A DNA stretch of 64,000 bases from Sediminicola sp040566555 (lineage in GTDB: Bacteria; Bacteroidota; Bacteroidia; Flavobacteriales; Flavobacteriaceae). Under the pieces are notes generated by a model. It made no database searches and was not told where the DNA came from. It saw only the letters and a program-made list of their open reading frames with translations. This document shows positions 9,606 to 17,990 of the stretch, piece after piece. The position numbers and the translations under genes were made by a program. The stretch is taken from the NCBI RefSeq assembly GCF_040566555.1, contig NZ_JBEWYP010000002.1, positions 124,001 through 188,000 on the forward strand, read 5' to 3'. The first letter of the stretch is position 1; every line of letters begins with the position of its first letter.

Positions 9606-10363
9606 GCTTCCTTTTTATTGAGAATTGTACTACTGGCCTGGGCTGTGGGCATCACAACCAGGTCCGCTATATTTACATGGTATGGTCTTGTTACAACAAA
9701 ATGGATGATATCTGCTATGTCCTCTGGTTTCAAGGGTTGATAACCGCTATAAACGGTCTCAGCCCTAACATCATCCCCTTTAAAGCGCACTTTGCTAAAT
9801 TCTGTTTCTACCAAGCCTGGATTCACCGCCCCTACCCGAATACCGTAGGGATTTAAATCCATCCGCATCCCTTGGTTGATGGCGTCCACAGCATGCTTGC
9901 TCGCACAATACACATTGCCCTTTGGATATACTTCCTTTCCCGCAGTGGAACCAATATTTATGATGTGCCCAGATTTCTTGGATACCATTTGGGGAATAAT
10001 TGCTTTGGATACATATAAGAGTCCTTTCACATTGATATCCAACATGGCATCCCAATCTTCCAAACTTCCATCATTGATAGGCTCCAAACCATGAGCATTA
10101 CCAGCGTTGTTGATCAGGATATCTATATTTGAAAACTCTTCTGGCAAATTATTTATTGATGAAAATACAGCATCCTTATCCCTTACGTCAAAATTTAGGA
10201 TATGTACTTTGGTCTTGGCTCCCAGATCATTTTGTAAAGCTTCCAACCGGTCCTGCCTTCGTCCACAAAGAATCAGGTTTATCTTATTCGCTGCAAAAAG
10301 CTGGGCGGTTGCCTTTCCAATTCCGCTTGTTGCCCCGGTAATCAATGCTGTTCTAGATGCCAT
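9602..10363 (-). CDS. SDR-family oxidoreductase, YdfG-like
   Basis: A 253-residue classical short-chain dehydrogenase. The cofactor motif TGATSGIG (about 9-16) is followed by an Arg-rich GRRQDR loop that favours NADP(H). Also present are NNAG, the catalytic Ser in INIGSTAG, and YCASK (Tyr and Lys). It resembles the YdfG group of 3-hydroxy-acid/serine dehydrogenases. It is the upstream partner of the AlbA_2 gene through a 4-base ATGA overlap. The physiological substrate is not known. Confidence 0.85.
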   Translation of the reverse strand: MASRTALITGATSGIGKATAQLFAANKINLILCGRRQDRLEALQNDLGAKTKVHILNFDVRDKDAVFSSINNLPEEFSNIDILINNAGNAHGLEPINDGSLEDWDAMLDINVKGLLYVSKAIIPQMVSKKSGHIINIGSTAGKEVYPKGNVYCASKHAVDAINQGMRMDLNPYGIRVGAVNPGLVETEFSKVRFKGDDVRAETVYSGYQPLKPEDIADIIHFVVTRPYHVNIADLVVMPTAQASSTILNKKEA

Positions 10364-10420
10364 AATCTTTAATCAAATTTTTCTTAAATCATTTCCCTGT
10401 AGGTATTTTATGATTGCACC

Positions 10421-11296
10421 CTATGGCACAACGTGGCCCTGACTTGCTGCCAACATTTCAAACCAGTCTTCCAGTTCCAGTTTAATGGCGGTAGCCTCTA
10501 CGGAATCTTTGAGTCGCTTAGGGTTAGTGGTCCCCACTACTGGGTGGATCATTGCAGGATGGTGTGCCAACCAAGCCAGAAGTAATTGACTTTCATCTGC
10601 CACATATTTTCTTTGGAAGTCCGATAAAACCTTTTTTATCCGTTTTGTCCGCTCCCCATCCTCCCTGAAGTAATCCCCAAGAGGACTCCAAGCCATTCCA
10701 AAACGTTTATTGGCCAAAATATCATCCAATGTCCCATCATACATTACGGCATCAGAGGTCAGAGAAAATTCTACCTGGTTCCCCATGACGGGGATGGCAG
10801 TTTCCAATAAGGCAATCTGCGAAGGAGTGAAGTTGGACACTCCAAAATCCCTTATTTTTCCATCCTTTCGCAGCTGGGCTATAGCTTCTGCAACTTCCTC
10901 CGGCTGCATTAATGGACTGGGCCTATGCAATAAAAATAGATCCAAATAATCGGTTTTCAATTTTTGCAAGGATTGTTCCGCCGACCATATGATATATTCC
11001 TTGGAATAATTATAGTGCTTAATTTTATTGTCCCTGGTTTTGCCCGTATGCTGTATCCCACACTTGCTGATGAGCTGTATGCTGGCCCTATCAATTTTAC
11101 TTTGACTCAGAGCGGTACCAAATTCGATTTCGTTTGTATAATCGCCATAGATGTCGGCATGGTCAAAAGTGGATATCCCACTATCGATACAATGCTGCAT
11201 CAAATCGATCATTTCCTTTGTGGACAGTTGCTTTCCCCAACTTCCCCATGTCATAGTTCCTGCTATGACTTTTGAATAATTCGTAGATTTCTCCAT
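10421..11296 (-). CDS. Aldo/keto reductase
   Basis: A 291-residue NADPH-dependent aldo/keto reductase with the catalytic tetrad in place: Asp and Tyr in FDHADIYGDY, Lys in LISKCG, His in LFLLHRPSP. The motif GVSNFTPSQI and the C-terminal HPVVGTTNPKRL phosphate-binding loop agree with the YdhF-like branch. It lies 57 bases upstream of the SDR gene in the same direction, so they may be cotranscribed. Substrates are carbonyl compounds in general; the specific one is unknown. Confidence 0.88.
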   Translation of the reverse strand: MEKSTNYSKVIAGTMTWGSWGKQLSTKEMIDLMQHCIDSGISTFDHADIYGDYTNEIEFGTALSQSKIDRASIQLISKCGIQHTGKTRDNKIKHYNYSKEYIIWSAEQSLQKLKTDYLDLFLLHRPSPLMQPEEVAEAIAQLRKDGKIRDFGVSNFTPSQIALLETAIPVMGNQVEFSLTSDAVMYDGTLDDILANKRFGMAWSPLGDYFREDGERTKRIKKVLSDFQRKYVADESQLLLAWLAHHPAMIHPVVGTTNPKRLKDSVEATAIKLELEDWFEMLAASQGHVVP

Positions 11297-11454
11297 AGGT
11301 TGGTGAATTTAGAAAATAAATCCCTTAAATACTTCATAAAAATCGGGGGTTTACACAACTTTTAACCAATCATTAACAACCATTAAATAAATAAATCTTC
11401 AATTTGCATCAGAATTTGATGTAATAATTGTCAGGGTTTTAATTAAAATGTTTT

Positions 11455-12456
11455 ATGGAAGAAAATACGACTGTTGATATCAGTGCTGTGAATGAGAAGA
11501 TTGCAAAGGAAAGCGCTTTTATAGACCTTTTAATGATGGAGATGGACAAAGTCATCGTCGGTCAAAAATACATGGTGGAAAGGTTGCTCATAGGTCTTTT
11601 GGGACAGGGACATATCTTATTGGAAGGTGTTCCCGGATTGGCAAAAACATTGGCGATCAATACACTCTCCAAAGCCGTACATGGCAGTTTCAGCAGAATA
11701 CAGTTTACTCCAGATCTATTACCTGCCGATGTGGTAGGTACCATGATCTACAACATGAAGCTCAATGATTTTTCCATAAAGAAAGGTCCAATTTTCGCCA
11801 ATTTTGTGTTGGCTGATGAAATTAACCGTGCCCCGGCAAAAGTACAATCGGCCCTCTTGGAGGCCATGCAGGAAAAGCAGGTGACCATAGGGGACGAAAC
11901 ATTTATTCTTGACAAACCATTCTTAGTGATGGCTACCCAAAACCCAGTGGAACAAGAAGGAACTTATCCTCTTCCGGAGGCTCAAGTTGACCGTTTCATG
12001 CTAAAGACCGTCATCGACTACCCGAAAATAAAAGAAGAGCAATTGATCATGCGCCAAAACCTTCAGGGTGAGTATGGGAAAGTAAATCCTGTAGTTTCCA
12101 TAGAACAAATATTACGTGCACAGAAGGCGGTTCGGGAAGTGTACATGGATGAAAAAATTGAAAAATATATTTTGGATATCGTTTTTGCAACGCGTTATCC
12201 AGAAAAATACAACCTGGAAGATCTAAAACCCCTTATAAGTTTTGGAGCCTCTCCAAGAGGAAGCATCAATTTGGCAAGCGCCGCCAAATGTTACGCCTTC
12301 ATTAAAAAGAGAGGATATGTTGTGCCAGAAGACGTGAGAGCGGTAGTTCACGACGTGCTTAGGCACAGGATTGGTATTACGTATGAGGCAGAAGCAGAAA
12401 ATGTAACCTCTGTTGATATCATCAATAAAATAGTAAATGAGATAGAAGTGCCTTAG
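11455..12456 (+). CDS. MoxR-family AAA+ ATPase
   Basis: A 333-residue MoxR ATPase: Walker A GVPGLAKT (about 60-67), Walker B LADEINRAPAKVQSALLEAMQE with the MoxR signature, sensor 1 in MATQNP, and an arginine-containing lid. In Bacteroidota it heads the bat operon and is thought to act as a chaperone for the VWA-domain partners encoded downstream. The 158-base divergent region to the aldo/keto reductase gene should hold the operon promoter; a near match TCAATTTG is present. Annotation is confident; the exact client is inferred. Confidence 0.93.
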   Translation: MEENTTVDISAVNEKIAKESAFIDLLMMEMDKVIVGQKYMVERLLIGLLGQGHILLEGVPGLAKTLAINTLSKAVHGSFSRIQFTPDLLPADVVGTMIYNMKLNDFSIKKGPIFANFVLADEINRAPAKVQSALLEAMQEKQVTIGDETFILDKPFLVMATQNPVEQEGTYPLPEAQVDRFMLKTVIDYPKIKEEQLIMRQNLQGEYGKVNPVVSIEQILRAQKAVREVYMDEKIEKYILDIVFATRYPEKYNLEDLKPLISFGASPRGSINLASAAKCYAFIKKRGYVVPEDVRAVVHDVLRHRIGITYEAEAENVTSVDIINKIVNEIEVP

Positions 12457-12462
12457 AGCCTT

Positions 12463-12514
12463 GTTCCTAGTTTCTTGTTCGAAACTGTAAACTGGAACCG
12501 TCCATCTTTTGGAC
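12463..12514 (+). other. Two hairpins in the moxR-DUF58 intercistronic gap
   Basis: GTTCC-T-AGTTT pairs with AAACTGGAAC (10 bp with one bulge), and an inner GTTTC/GAAAC pairing is a mutually exclusive alternative. Directly after comes GTCCA/TGGAC (5 bp). There is no T-run, so these are not typical terminators. They may affect processing or relative expression inside the operon. Confidence 0.4.
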
Positions 12515-12532
12515 AAAACCCTAATTAGGCCA

Positions 12533-13399
12533 ATGGATACTAAAGAATTACTCAAAAAAGTTCGTAAAATTGAGATAAAGACACGACGTCTTTCCGATCA
12601 TATTTTCGGAGGGGAATACCACTCTACCTTCAAAGGTAGGGGAATGACGTTCAGTGAAGTACGGCAATATCAGTTTGGTGACGATGTGCGATCTATAGAT
12701 TGGAACGTTACTGCCCGGTATAACGAGCCGTATGTAAAGGTTTTTGAAGAGGAAAGGGAGCTCACCATGATGCTCATGGTAGATGTCAGCGGATCCGAAC
12801 TTTTTGGAACTTCCAACCAATTCAAAAAAGAAATTGTTACTGAAATATCTGCCACCCTTGCTTTTTCTGCACTTCAGAACAATGACAAGGTGGGCCTAGT
12901 TCTTTTTTCTGATGAAATTGAATTGTTCATCCCACCAAAAAAAGGAAAAACACACGTTTTACGAATCATCAGGGAACTTCTGGAATTTAAGCCTAAAAGT
13001 AATAAGACCGACCTAGCAGCAGCCTTAAAGTTTTTAACCAACGTCATGAAAAAGAAGGCCATCGTTTTTGTCCTTTCAGATTTTATTGATGATGATTACC
13101 AACAGACCATCAGAATCACAGGAAAAAAACACGACGTTACAGGGATCCGTGTATATGACGAGCGGGAAGAATCCATCCCCAATTTGGGAATGGTGCAAAT
13201 GCAAGATGCCGAGACCGGAGAAATACGCCTCATAAACACGCAATCCAAAGCTGTGAGAACGGCCTACGGAAAATTCCATAGGGAGCGGGTAAATTACTTT
13301 GAGGATGTCTTTACCAAGTCTGGCTGTGGAGTATTGAGTTGCCGGGTGGATGAAAGTTATGTGAAAAAATTATTGGGCTATTTTAAGCGAAGGGGATAA
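12533..13399 (+). CDS. DUF58 / VWA-like protein of the bat operon
   Basis: A 288-residue DUF58 protein. The conserved FxGxGxxFxExRxYxxGDDVRxIDWxxxAR core is visible as GRGMTFSEVRQYQFGDD plus SIDWNVTAR, followed by a VWA-like fold with the MIDAS-like DVSGSE. The start is the ATG at 12533; a TTG at 12509 would extend into the hairpin region. DUF58 proteins nearly always accompany MoxR and are presumed to be its partners in assembling or regulating the Bat complex. Mostly soluble. Confidence 0.88.
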   Translation: MDTKELLKKVRKIEIKTRRLSDHIFGGEYHSTFKGRGMTFSEVRQYQFGDDVRSIDWNVTARYNEPYVKVFEEERELTMMLMVDVSGSELFGTSNQFKKEIVTEISATLAFSALQNNDKVGLVLFSDEIELFIPPKKGKTHVLRIIRELLEFKPKSNKTDLAAALKFLTNVMKKKAIVFVLSDFIDDDYQQTIRITGKKHDVTGIRVYDEREESIPNLGMVQMQDAETGEIRLINTQSKAVRTAYGKFHRERVNYFEDVFTKSGCGVLSCRVDESYVKKLLGYFKRRG

Positions 13400-13404
13400 A
13401 ACGA

Positions 13405-15066
13405 ATGGAAAACAATAGATTTAAAATTATTTCATTTTGTAAGGATATGGCTTTTAGGGCAAGTATTTTCCTGTTGTTGCTCCAATGCGGGATGGGGTTT
13501 TCCCAAACCACTCCCTCAGTATCTTCAGAAATTGATACGACCAGTATAAAAATTGGGGAACAGATAAGATTTAAGATCAAGGTTGATGCAGATAGCACTG
13601 CCCAAATCGTATTCCCTGAAGGTCAGACTTTTTCACCCATGGAAATGGTGGAGGCCATATCGACGGATACCGTTCGAAAACTGGATAGGATTACCCTTCA
13701 AAAAATTTATGCCCTTACCCAATTCGATTCCGGAACCTACACCATACCCAGACAACAAGTTGTCATCAACGGCCAGAACTTCTTTACAGATTCTTTTAAA
13801 ATATCTGTTGCCACGGTTCCCGTGGATACCTTGGCTCAAAAGATGTACGACATCAAACCCTTTCTCGAGGTAGAGAAAAGCAATTATGATCTGTGGAAAA
13901 AAGCCTTATGGATATTGTTGGGCTTAGTTATTTTGGGCGCATTGGCGTATTGGTTCCTGATCAGGAAAAAACCGCTTTCCGAAGAAGAAAAAGTGGCCCT
14001 TTTACCGCCATATGATCGTGCTTTGTTGGAATTGAAGAGACTTGAAAACTCAAAATATATCATTCAGGACGAATACAAGCAATATTACTCAGAACTAACG
14101 GATATTGTCCGCTCATATTTGGAAGAGGATGTACATGTGTCCGCTTTGGAGAGTACAACAGATCAATTAATAGAAAAACTGGAATTACTGAAGGATGCAG
14201 GGGAACTAAAATTGGACGACGATACCATCGAACAGTTTAAAAAGGTACTGCAAACGGCAGATTTGGTGAAATTTGCAAAATCGAAACCTGAAACATCGGT
14301 AGCTGAACAGGATCGAAGAGTCATAGAACAGATTGTAATCAAGACCAAGGAAGCCTTGCCTGAACCGGATGAGGAAGATCTGCTCCAGGATGAAGAATAC
14401 CTAGAGGAACTTTCCCGTAAAAAACAGAAGAAAAAATGGCTTATGGCAGGAGCCATAACCGTTGGAGTCGTTTTCCTTTCCACTTTGGTTGCCGTCGCGT
14501 ATTATGGTTGGAAACCTGTTAAGGATACCGTAATGGGGCACCCCACCAAGGAATTACTGGAAGGGGATTGGTTGAACAGCACCTATGGTTATCCTCCAAT
14601 TAGTTTGGAGACACCCAGTGTATTGATAAGACAGGATATAAACTTACCTCCTGAGGTTAAGGCTAGCGTTAAAGAGGCCCAAGCTTTCGCTTTTAGCGAT
14701 CCCGATGCCCTTTTCTCCATTGGAGTAAGCTCTACGACCTTCTCCTCTCAAGAAACGGAACCTGATTTTCAAAATTCCGTGGAGCAGGTACTAAAAAGTT
14801 TTGAGGCCAAGGGCGCCAAAAATATTACAACAAAACAAGAGGAATTCAGAACCATATCCGGAACCTTGGGTGTCAAAGTTTATGGAAGTGGCAAATTCAC
14901 CCTCCCTCAGTCCAATGAAGAGGTAAATGGAAGTTATGCCATCATCATTTTTGGAGGCAAAGGCTTTCAACAACAAATTATTCTCAATTGGCTGGAGGAT
15001 GACGGATATGCAGAAAATATTGTGGATAGGATTACCCATTCCATAGAAGTAAAAACAGGAGCTTAA
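13405..15066 (+). CDS. BatD/DUF4381-like membrane protein of the bat operon
   Basis: A 553-residue membrane protein with no enzyme motif. An N-terminal signal sequence ends near FSQ; the in-frame Met at codon 15 (MAFRASIF) is an equally plausible start. A beta-rich periplasmic domain (about 40-150) is followed by a transmembrane helix (about 170-188), a cytoplasmic segment (about 190-345) containing YYSELTDIVRSYLEEDVHV as in DUF4381-type proteins, a second helix (about 347-370), and a C-terminal domain that is not recognised. It lies 5 bases after the DUF58 gene and overlaps batA in TAATG, so it belongs to the operon. The molecular role is unknown. Confidence 0.7.
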   Translation: MENNRFKIISFCKDMAFRASIFLLLLQCGMGFSQTTPSVSSEIDTTSIKIGEQIRFKIKVDADSTAQIVFPEGQTFSPMEMVEAISTDTVRKLDRITLQKIYALTQFDSGTYTIPRQQVVINGQNFFTDSFKISVATVPVDTLAQKMYDIKPFLEVEKSNYDLWKKALWILLGLVILGALAYWFLIRKKPLSEEEKVALLPPYDRALLELKRLENSKYIIQDEYKQYYSELTDIVRSYLEEDVHVSALESTTDQLIEKLELLKDAGELKLDDDTIEQFKKVLQTADLVKFAKSKPETSVAEQDRRVIEQIVIKTKEALPEPDEEDLLQDEEYLEELSRKKQKKKWLMAGAITVGVVFLSTLVAVAYYGWKPVKDTVMGHPTKELLEGDWLNSTYGYPPISLETPSVLIRQDINLPPEVKASVKEAQAFAFSDPDALFSIGVSSTTFSSQETEPDFQNSVEQVLKSFEAKGAKNITTKQEEFRTISGTLGVKVYGSGKFTLPQSNEEVNGSYAIIIFGGKGFQQQIILNWLEDDGYAENIVDRITHSIEVKTGA

Positions 15067-16064
15067 TGTTAGAGAATATACAATTTGCAAACCCTAATTT
15101 CTTCTGGTTGCTATTATTGCTGCCAGTTGCGGCGCTGTGGTATTTCTTTAAGAGAAAAGAAGAAACGGCTTCCCTAAAAATATCGACCATCAAAGGGTTT
15201 TCAACAGAAAGCATATTGGCCAAAATGAAACCCGCCCTTTTCGTCCTGCGTCTCCTGGCCCTGGCCGCCATCATTACGGCATTGGCGAGGCCGCAGACCG
15301 AAGATATTTCGTCCAGAACCAAAACTACCAAGGGAATAGATATCGTCATGGCCATTGATGTATCCTCAAGTATGTTGGCAAGGGACCTTAAACCGAATCG
15401 ACTTTCTGCTCTCAAAGATGTTGCGGCCGACTTTATACGTAAGCGTCCAAATGATCGTATCGGCTTGGTAGTCTATGCCGGAGAAAGTTTCACACAGACC
15501 CCCATAACCAGTGACAAGAACATAGTCCTAAATGCCCTTAGGGATATTACATACGGACAACTCAATGATGGAACGGCAATAGGAATGGGACTGGCCACAT
15601 CGGTGAATAGGCTAAAAGAAAGCAAGGCAAAGAGCAAGATAATTATCCTGTTGACCGATGGGGTGAACAACTCAGGTTTTATTGAGCCTCAAACAGCTGC
15701 AGAACTTGCTGTGGAATTTGGCATTAAGACCTATACGATAGGCCTGGGCACCAATGGTAATGCCCTGTCACCAATAGCCTACAACCCCGACGGCACTTTC
15801 AGATATGGGATGAGACAGGTAGAAATTGACGAAAAATTATTGGAGGAAATCGCCGATGCAACCGGAGGCCAATATTTTAGGGCCACCAACAATAGCAAGC
15901 TTGAGGCTATTTATGATGAAATCAATAAACTTGAAAAAACCGAAGTAGAGGAGTTCAAGTATTACAAATACGAAGAAAAATTCAGGTCGTTCGTGCTTTT
16001 GGCAGGAGTTTTACTCTTGTTGGAATGGCTACTGAGAAATACATTATTTAGGAGTTTTATATAG
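15066..16064 (+). CDS. batA: BatA, VWA-domain membrane protein
   Basis: A 332-residue protein with an N-terminal transmembrane pair (about 12-28 and 57-75), a VWA domain with the MIDAS motif DVSSS (and later LLTDGVNN), and a C-terminal helix (about 305-320). This is the BatA layout. The Bat proteins are associated with aerotolerance in Bacteroides and with stress resistance in Leptospira; the mechanism is unknown. The start overlaps the previous stop (TAATG), and batB follows after 2 bases. Confidence 0.88.
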   Translation: MLENIQFANPNFFWLLLLLPVAALWYFFKRKEETASLKISTIKGFSTESILAKMKPALFVLRLLALAAIITALARPQTEDISSRTKTTKGIDIVMAIDVSSSMLARDLKPNRLSALKDVAADFIRKRPNDRIGLVVYAGESFTQTPITSDKNIVLNALRDITYGQLNDGTAIGMGLATSVNRLKESKAKSKIIILLTDGVNNSGFIEPQTAAELAVEFGIKTYTIGLGTNGNALSPIAYNPDGTFRYGMRQVEIDEKLLEEIADATGGQYFRATNNSKLEAIYDEINKLEKTEVEEFKYYKYEEKFRSFVLLAGVLLLLEWLLRNTLFRSFI

Positions 16065-16066
16065 TT

Positions 16067-17113
16067 ATGGTCCAGTTAGACGAAAAAATATATTTTTATC
16101 TGTTGCTCATTATCCCCATAATGATCGTCATTTTTGTGGCCTTACAAATCTGGAAAAAAAGGACACAACGGAAGTTTGCAGACTTGGCCCTGTTAAAAAA
16201 GTTGACCCCTAGTAGATCTAGTTTCAAGTCAACCTTAAAATTGACTTTTCTTCTGGTAGGCCTCTCATTTTTAATATTGGGCCTTGTCAATCCAAAAATA
16301 GGGACCAAACTGGAAACGGTGAAGAGAGAGGGTGTGGATATTGTATTCGCCCTAGATGTTTCTAAAAGCATGCTCGCTGAGGACATTGCTCCCAATAGGT
16401 TGGAAAAAGCAAAACGATTGGTATCCGAAATCATCAATCAATTGGGAAGTGACCGTATCGGCATCATCGCATATGCCGGACAAGCTTTTCCGCAATTGCC
16501 GATTACGACAGACTATGGTGCCGCAAAAATGTTCTTACAGAGCATGAATACCGATATGCTCTCCTCACAAGGTACCGCCATTAATGAAGCGATTAATTTG
16601 GCAACCACCTATTACGACGACGAAGAACAGACAAATAGGGTGTTGTTTATCATTTCAGATGGGGAAGACCATTCCGAGGGCACCACTATAGAGGCGGTGG
16701 AAACAGCAGTAGATAAGGGTATTCGTATTTTCACCATTGGAGTAGGACAGAGCAAGGGTGCCCCAATTCCTATCAAGAGAAATGGTGTGGTGCAGAGTCT
16801 CAAAAAAGATGCACAGGGTGAAGTGGTCATAACAAAATTGAATGAAGAAATTCTCAAAGAGATTGCCAACGAAGGAAATGGAGAGTATATTAACGGCTCC
16901 AATACCGATGCTGCGATAGAATTCATTAAAGAGCAATTGAACCAAATAGACAAAACAGAATTTGAAGCCAAGCAATTTGCGGAGTATAAAGATCAATTCC
17001 AATGGTTTTTGGGAATCGGTCTTTTCTTCCTGTTCTTGGATATTTTCTTGTTGGAAAGAAAAACCAAATGGCTTAAAAAATTGAACTTATTTAATGAAAA
17101 TGAAGATGCCTAA
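16067..17113 (+). CDS. batB: BatB, VWA-domain membrane protein
   Basis: A 348-residue paralogue of BatA: N-terminal helices (about 8-25 and 60-75), a VWA domain with MIDAS DVSKS and FIISDGEDHSEG, and a C-terminal helix (about 310-328). The Gly-rich loop with QGTAINEAI matches other BatB proteins. The C-terminal 20 bases overlap the start of batC. It probably forms a membrane complex with BatA. Confidence 0.88.
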   Translation: MVQLDEKIYFYLLLIIPIMIVIFVALQIWKKRTQRKFADLALLKKLTPSRSSFKSTLKLTFLLVGLSFLILGLVNPKIGTKLETVKREGVDIVFALDVSKSMLAEDIAPNRLEKAKRLVSEIINQLGSDRIGIIAYAGQAFPQLPITTDYGAAKMFLQSMNTDMLSSQGTAINEAINLATTYYDDEEQTNRVLFIISDGEDHSEGTTIEAVETAVDKGIRIFTIGVGQSKGAPIPIKRNGVVQSLKKDAQGEVVITKLNEEILKEIANEGNGEYINGSNTDAAIEFIKEQLNQIDKTEFEAKQFAEYKDQFQWFLGIGLFFLFLDIFLLERKTKWLKKLNLFNENEDA

Positions 17114-17990
17114 GATTTACACAACATCCCTGATCCTCTTAATGGGGTGCTTTGCTTTCGGCCAAGTAGCCGACAAAGAACAGGAAAAAGAAAAGGATAA
17201 GGCCCTAAGAACCTCCAAAAATTTAACTTGGGAGGCTAACAAGGAACTAGCCCAGGACAATTTTGTAAACGCCGAGGCCAATTATAGGAAAGCCATCGCC
17301 ATAAGTGATGAAAATGCTGTTGCTCCCTATAATTTGGGGAATGCCTACTATGAAAAAGAAACTTACAATGAGGCTTTTTCACGATTTAAGCAAGCTGGGG
17401 AAATGGCAACTGACAAGAAGGAAAAACACAGTGCCTATCACAATATGGGCAATGTCTTTATGAAAAGCAAAGAATACGAAAAGGCCGTTGAAGCCTACAA
17501 ACAGGCTTTGCGAAATAACCCTAACGACGAAGAGACCCGATATAATCTCGCTCTTGCAAAAGAAATGCTAAAAAAACAACAAGACGAGGACAAGAAGAAC
17601 GACAAAAATCAGGATAAGAAAGACGAAGAGGACAAGAAGGACAAGAACCAAGACGATAAAAAAGACGGGGAAAACAACAAGGACGACAAAGGGGATCAGA
17701 AGGACGATAAAAATAAGGACAAGGGAGACGAAGGGGATAAAGGAGACGAGAAGAAAGAAGAAAATAAAAAAGGTGAGGGCGATAATAAGGAAGAACAGAA
17801 AAACAAACCAGAATCTGGAAAGGACCCTAACGACCAGAAAGAACAACAGCAACCACGCCCCAACCAACTTTCACCCCAACAGGTGAAAAACCTTTTGGAA
17901 GCCATGCAAAATGAAGAAAAAAAGGTGAAGGAAAAAATAGATGCCCAAAAGGCGAAGGGTGTTAAAGTGAAAAATGAAAAAGATTGGTAA
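17094..17990 (+). CDS. batC: BatC, TPR protein with a long Lys/Asp-rich tail
   Basis: A 298-residue exported protein. A signal sequence (LILLMGCFAFGQ) is followed by about three TPR repeats (about 50-155), with NAVAPYNLGNAYYEKE and the next repeat clearly visible. From about 158 to 250 comes a highly charged low-complexity tail of K, D, E, N and Q, then a short helical end. Three in-frame ATGs (17094, 17100, 17106) could start it; the first overlaps batB by 20 bases. TPRs suggest protein binding in the periplasm. The stop overlaps batD in TAATG. Confidence 0.82.
   Translation: MKMKMPKIYTTSLILLMGCFAFGQVADKEQEKEKDKALRTSKNLTWEANKELAQDNFVNAEANYRKAIAISDENAVAPYNLGNAYYEKETYNEAFSRFKQAGEMATDKKEKHSAYHNMGNVFMKSKEYEKAVEAYKQALRNNPNDEETRYNLALAKEMLKKQQDEDKKNDKNQDKKDEEDKKDKNQDDKKDGENNKDDKGDQKDDKNKDKGDEGDKGDEKKEENKKGEGDNKEEQKNKPESGKDPNDQKEQQQPRPNQLSPQQVKNLLEAMQNEEKKVKEKIDAQKAKGVKVKNEKDW

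Noticed and set aside
17568..17867. Minus-strand ORF opposite batC
   Set aside because: Made of F, V and L repeats that mirror the K/D-rich coding strand; a shadow of low-complexity sequence.
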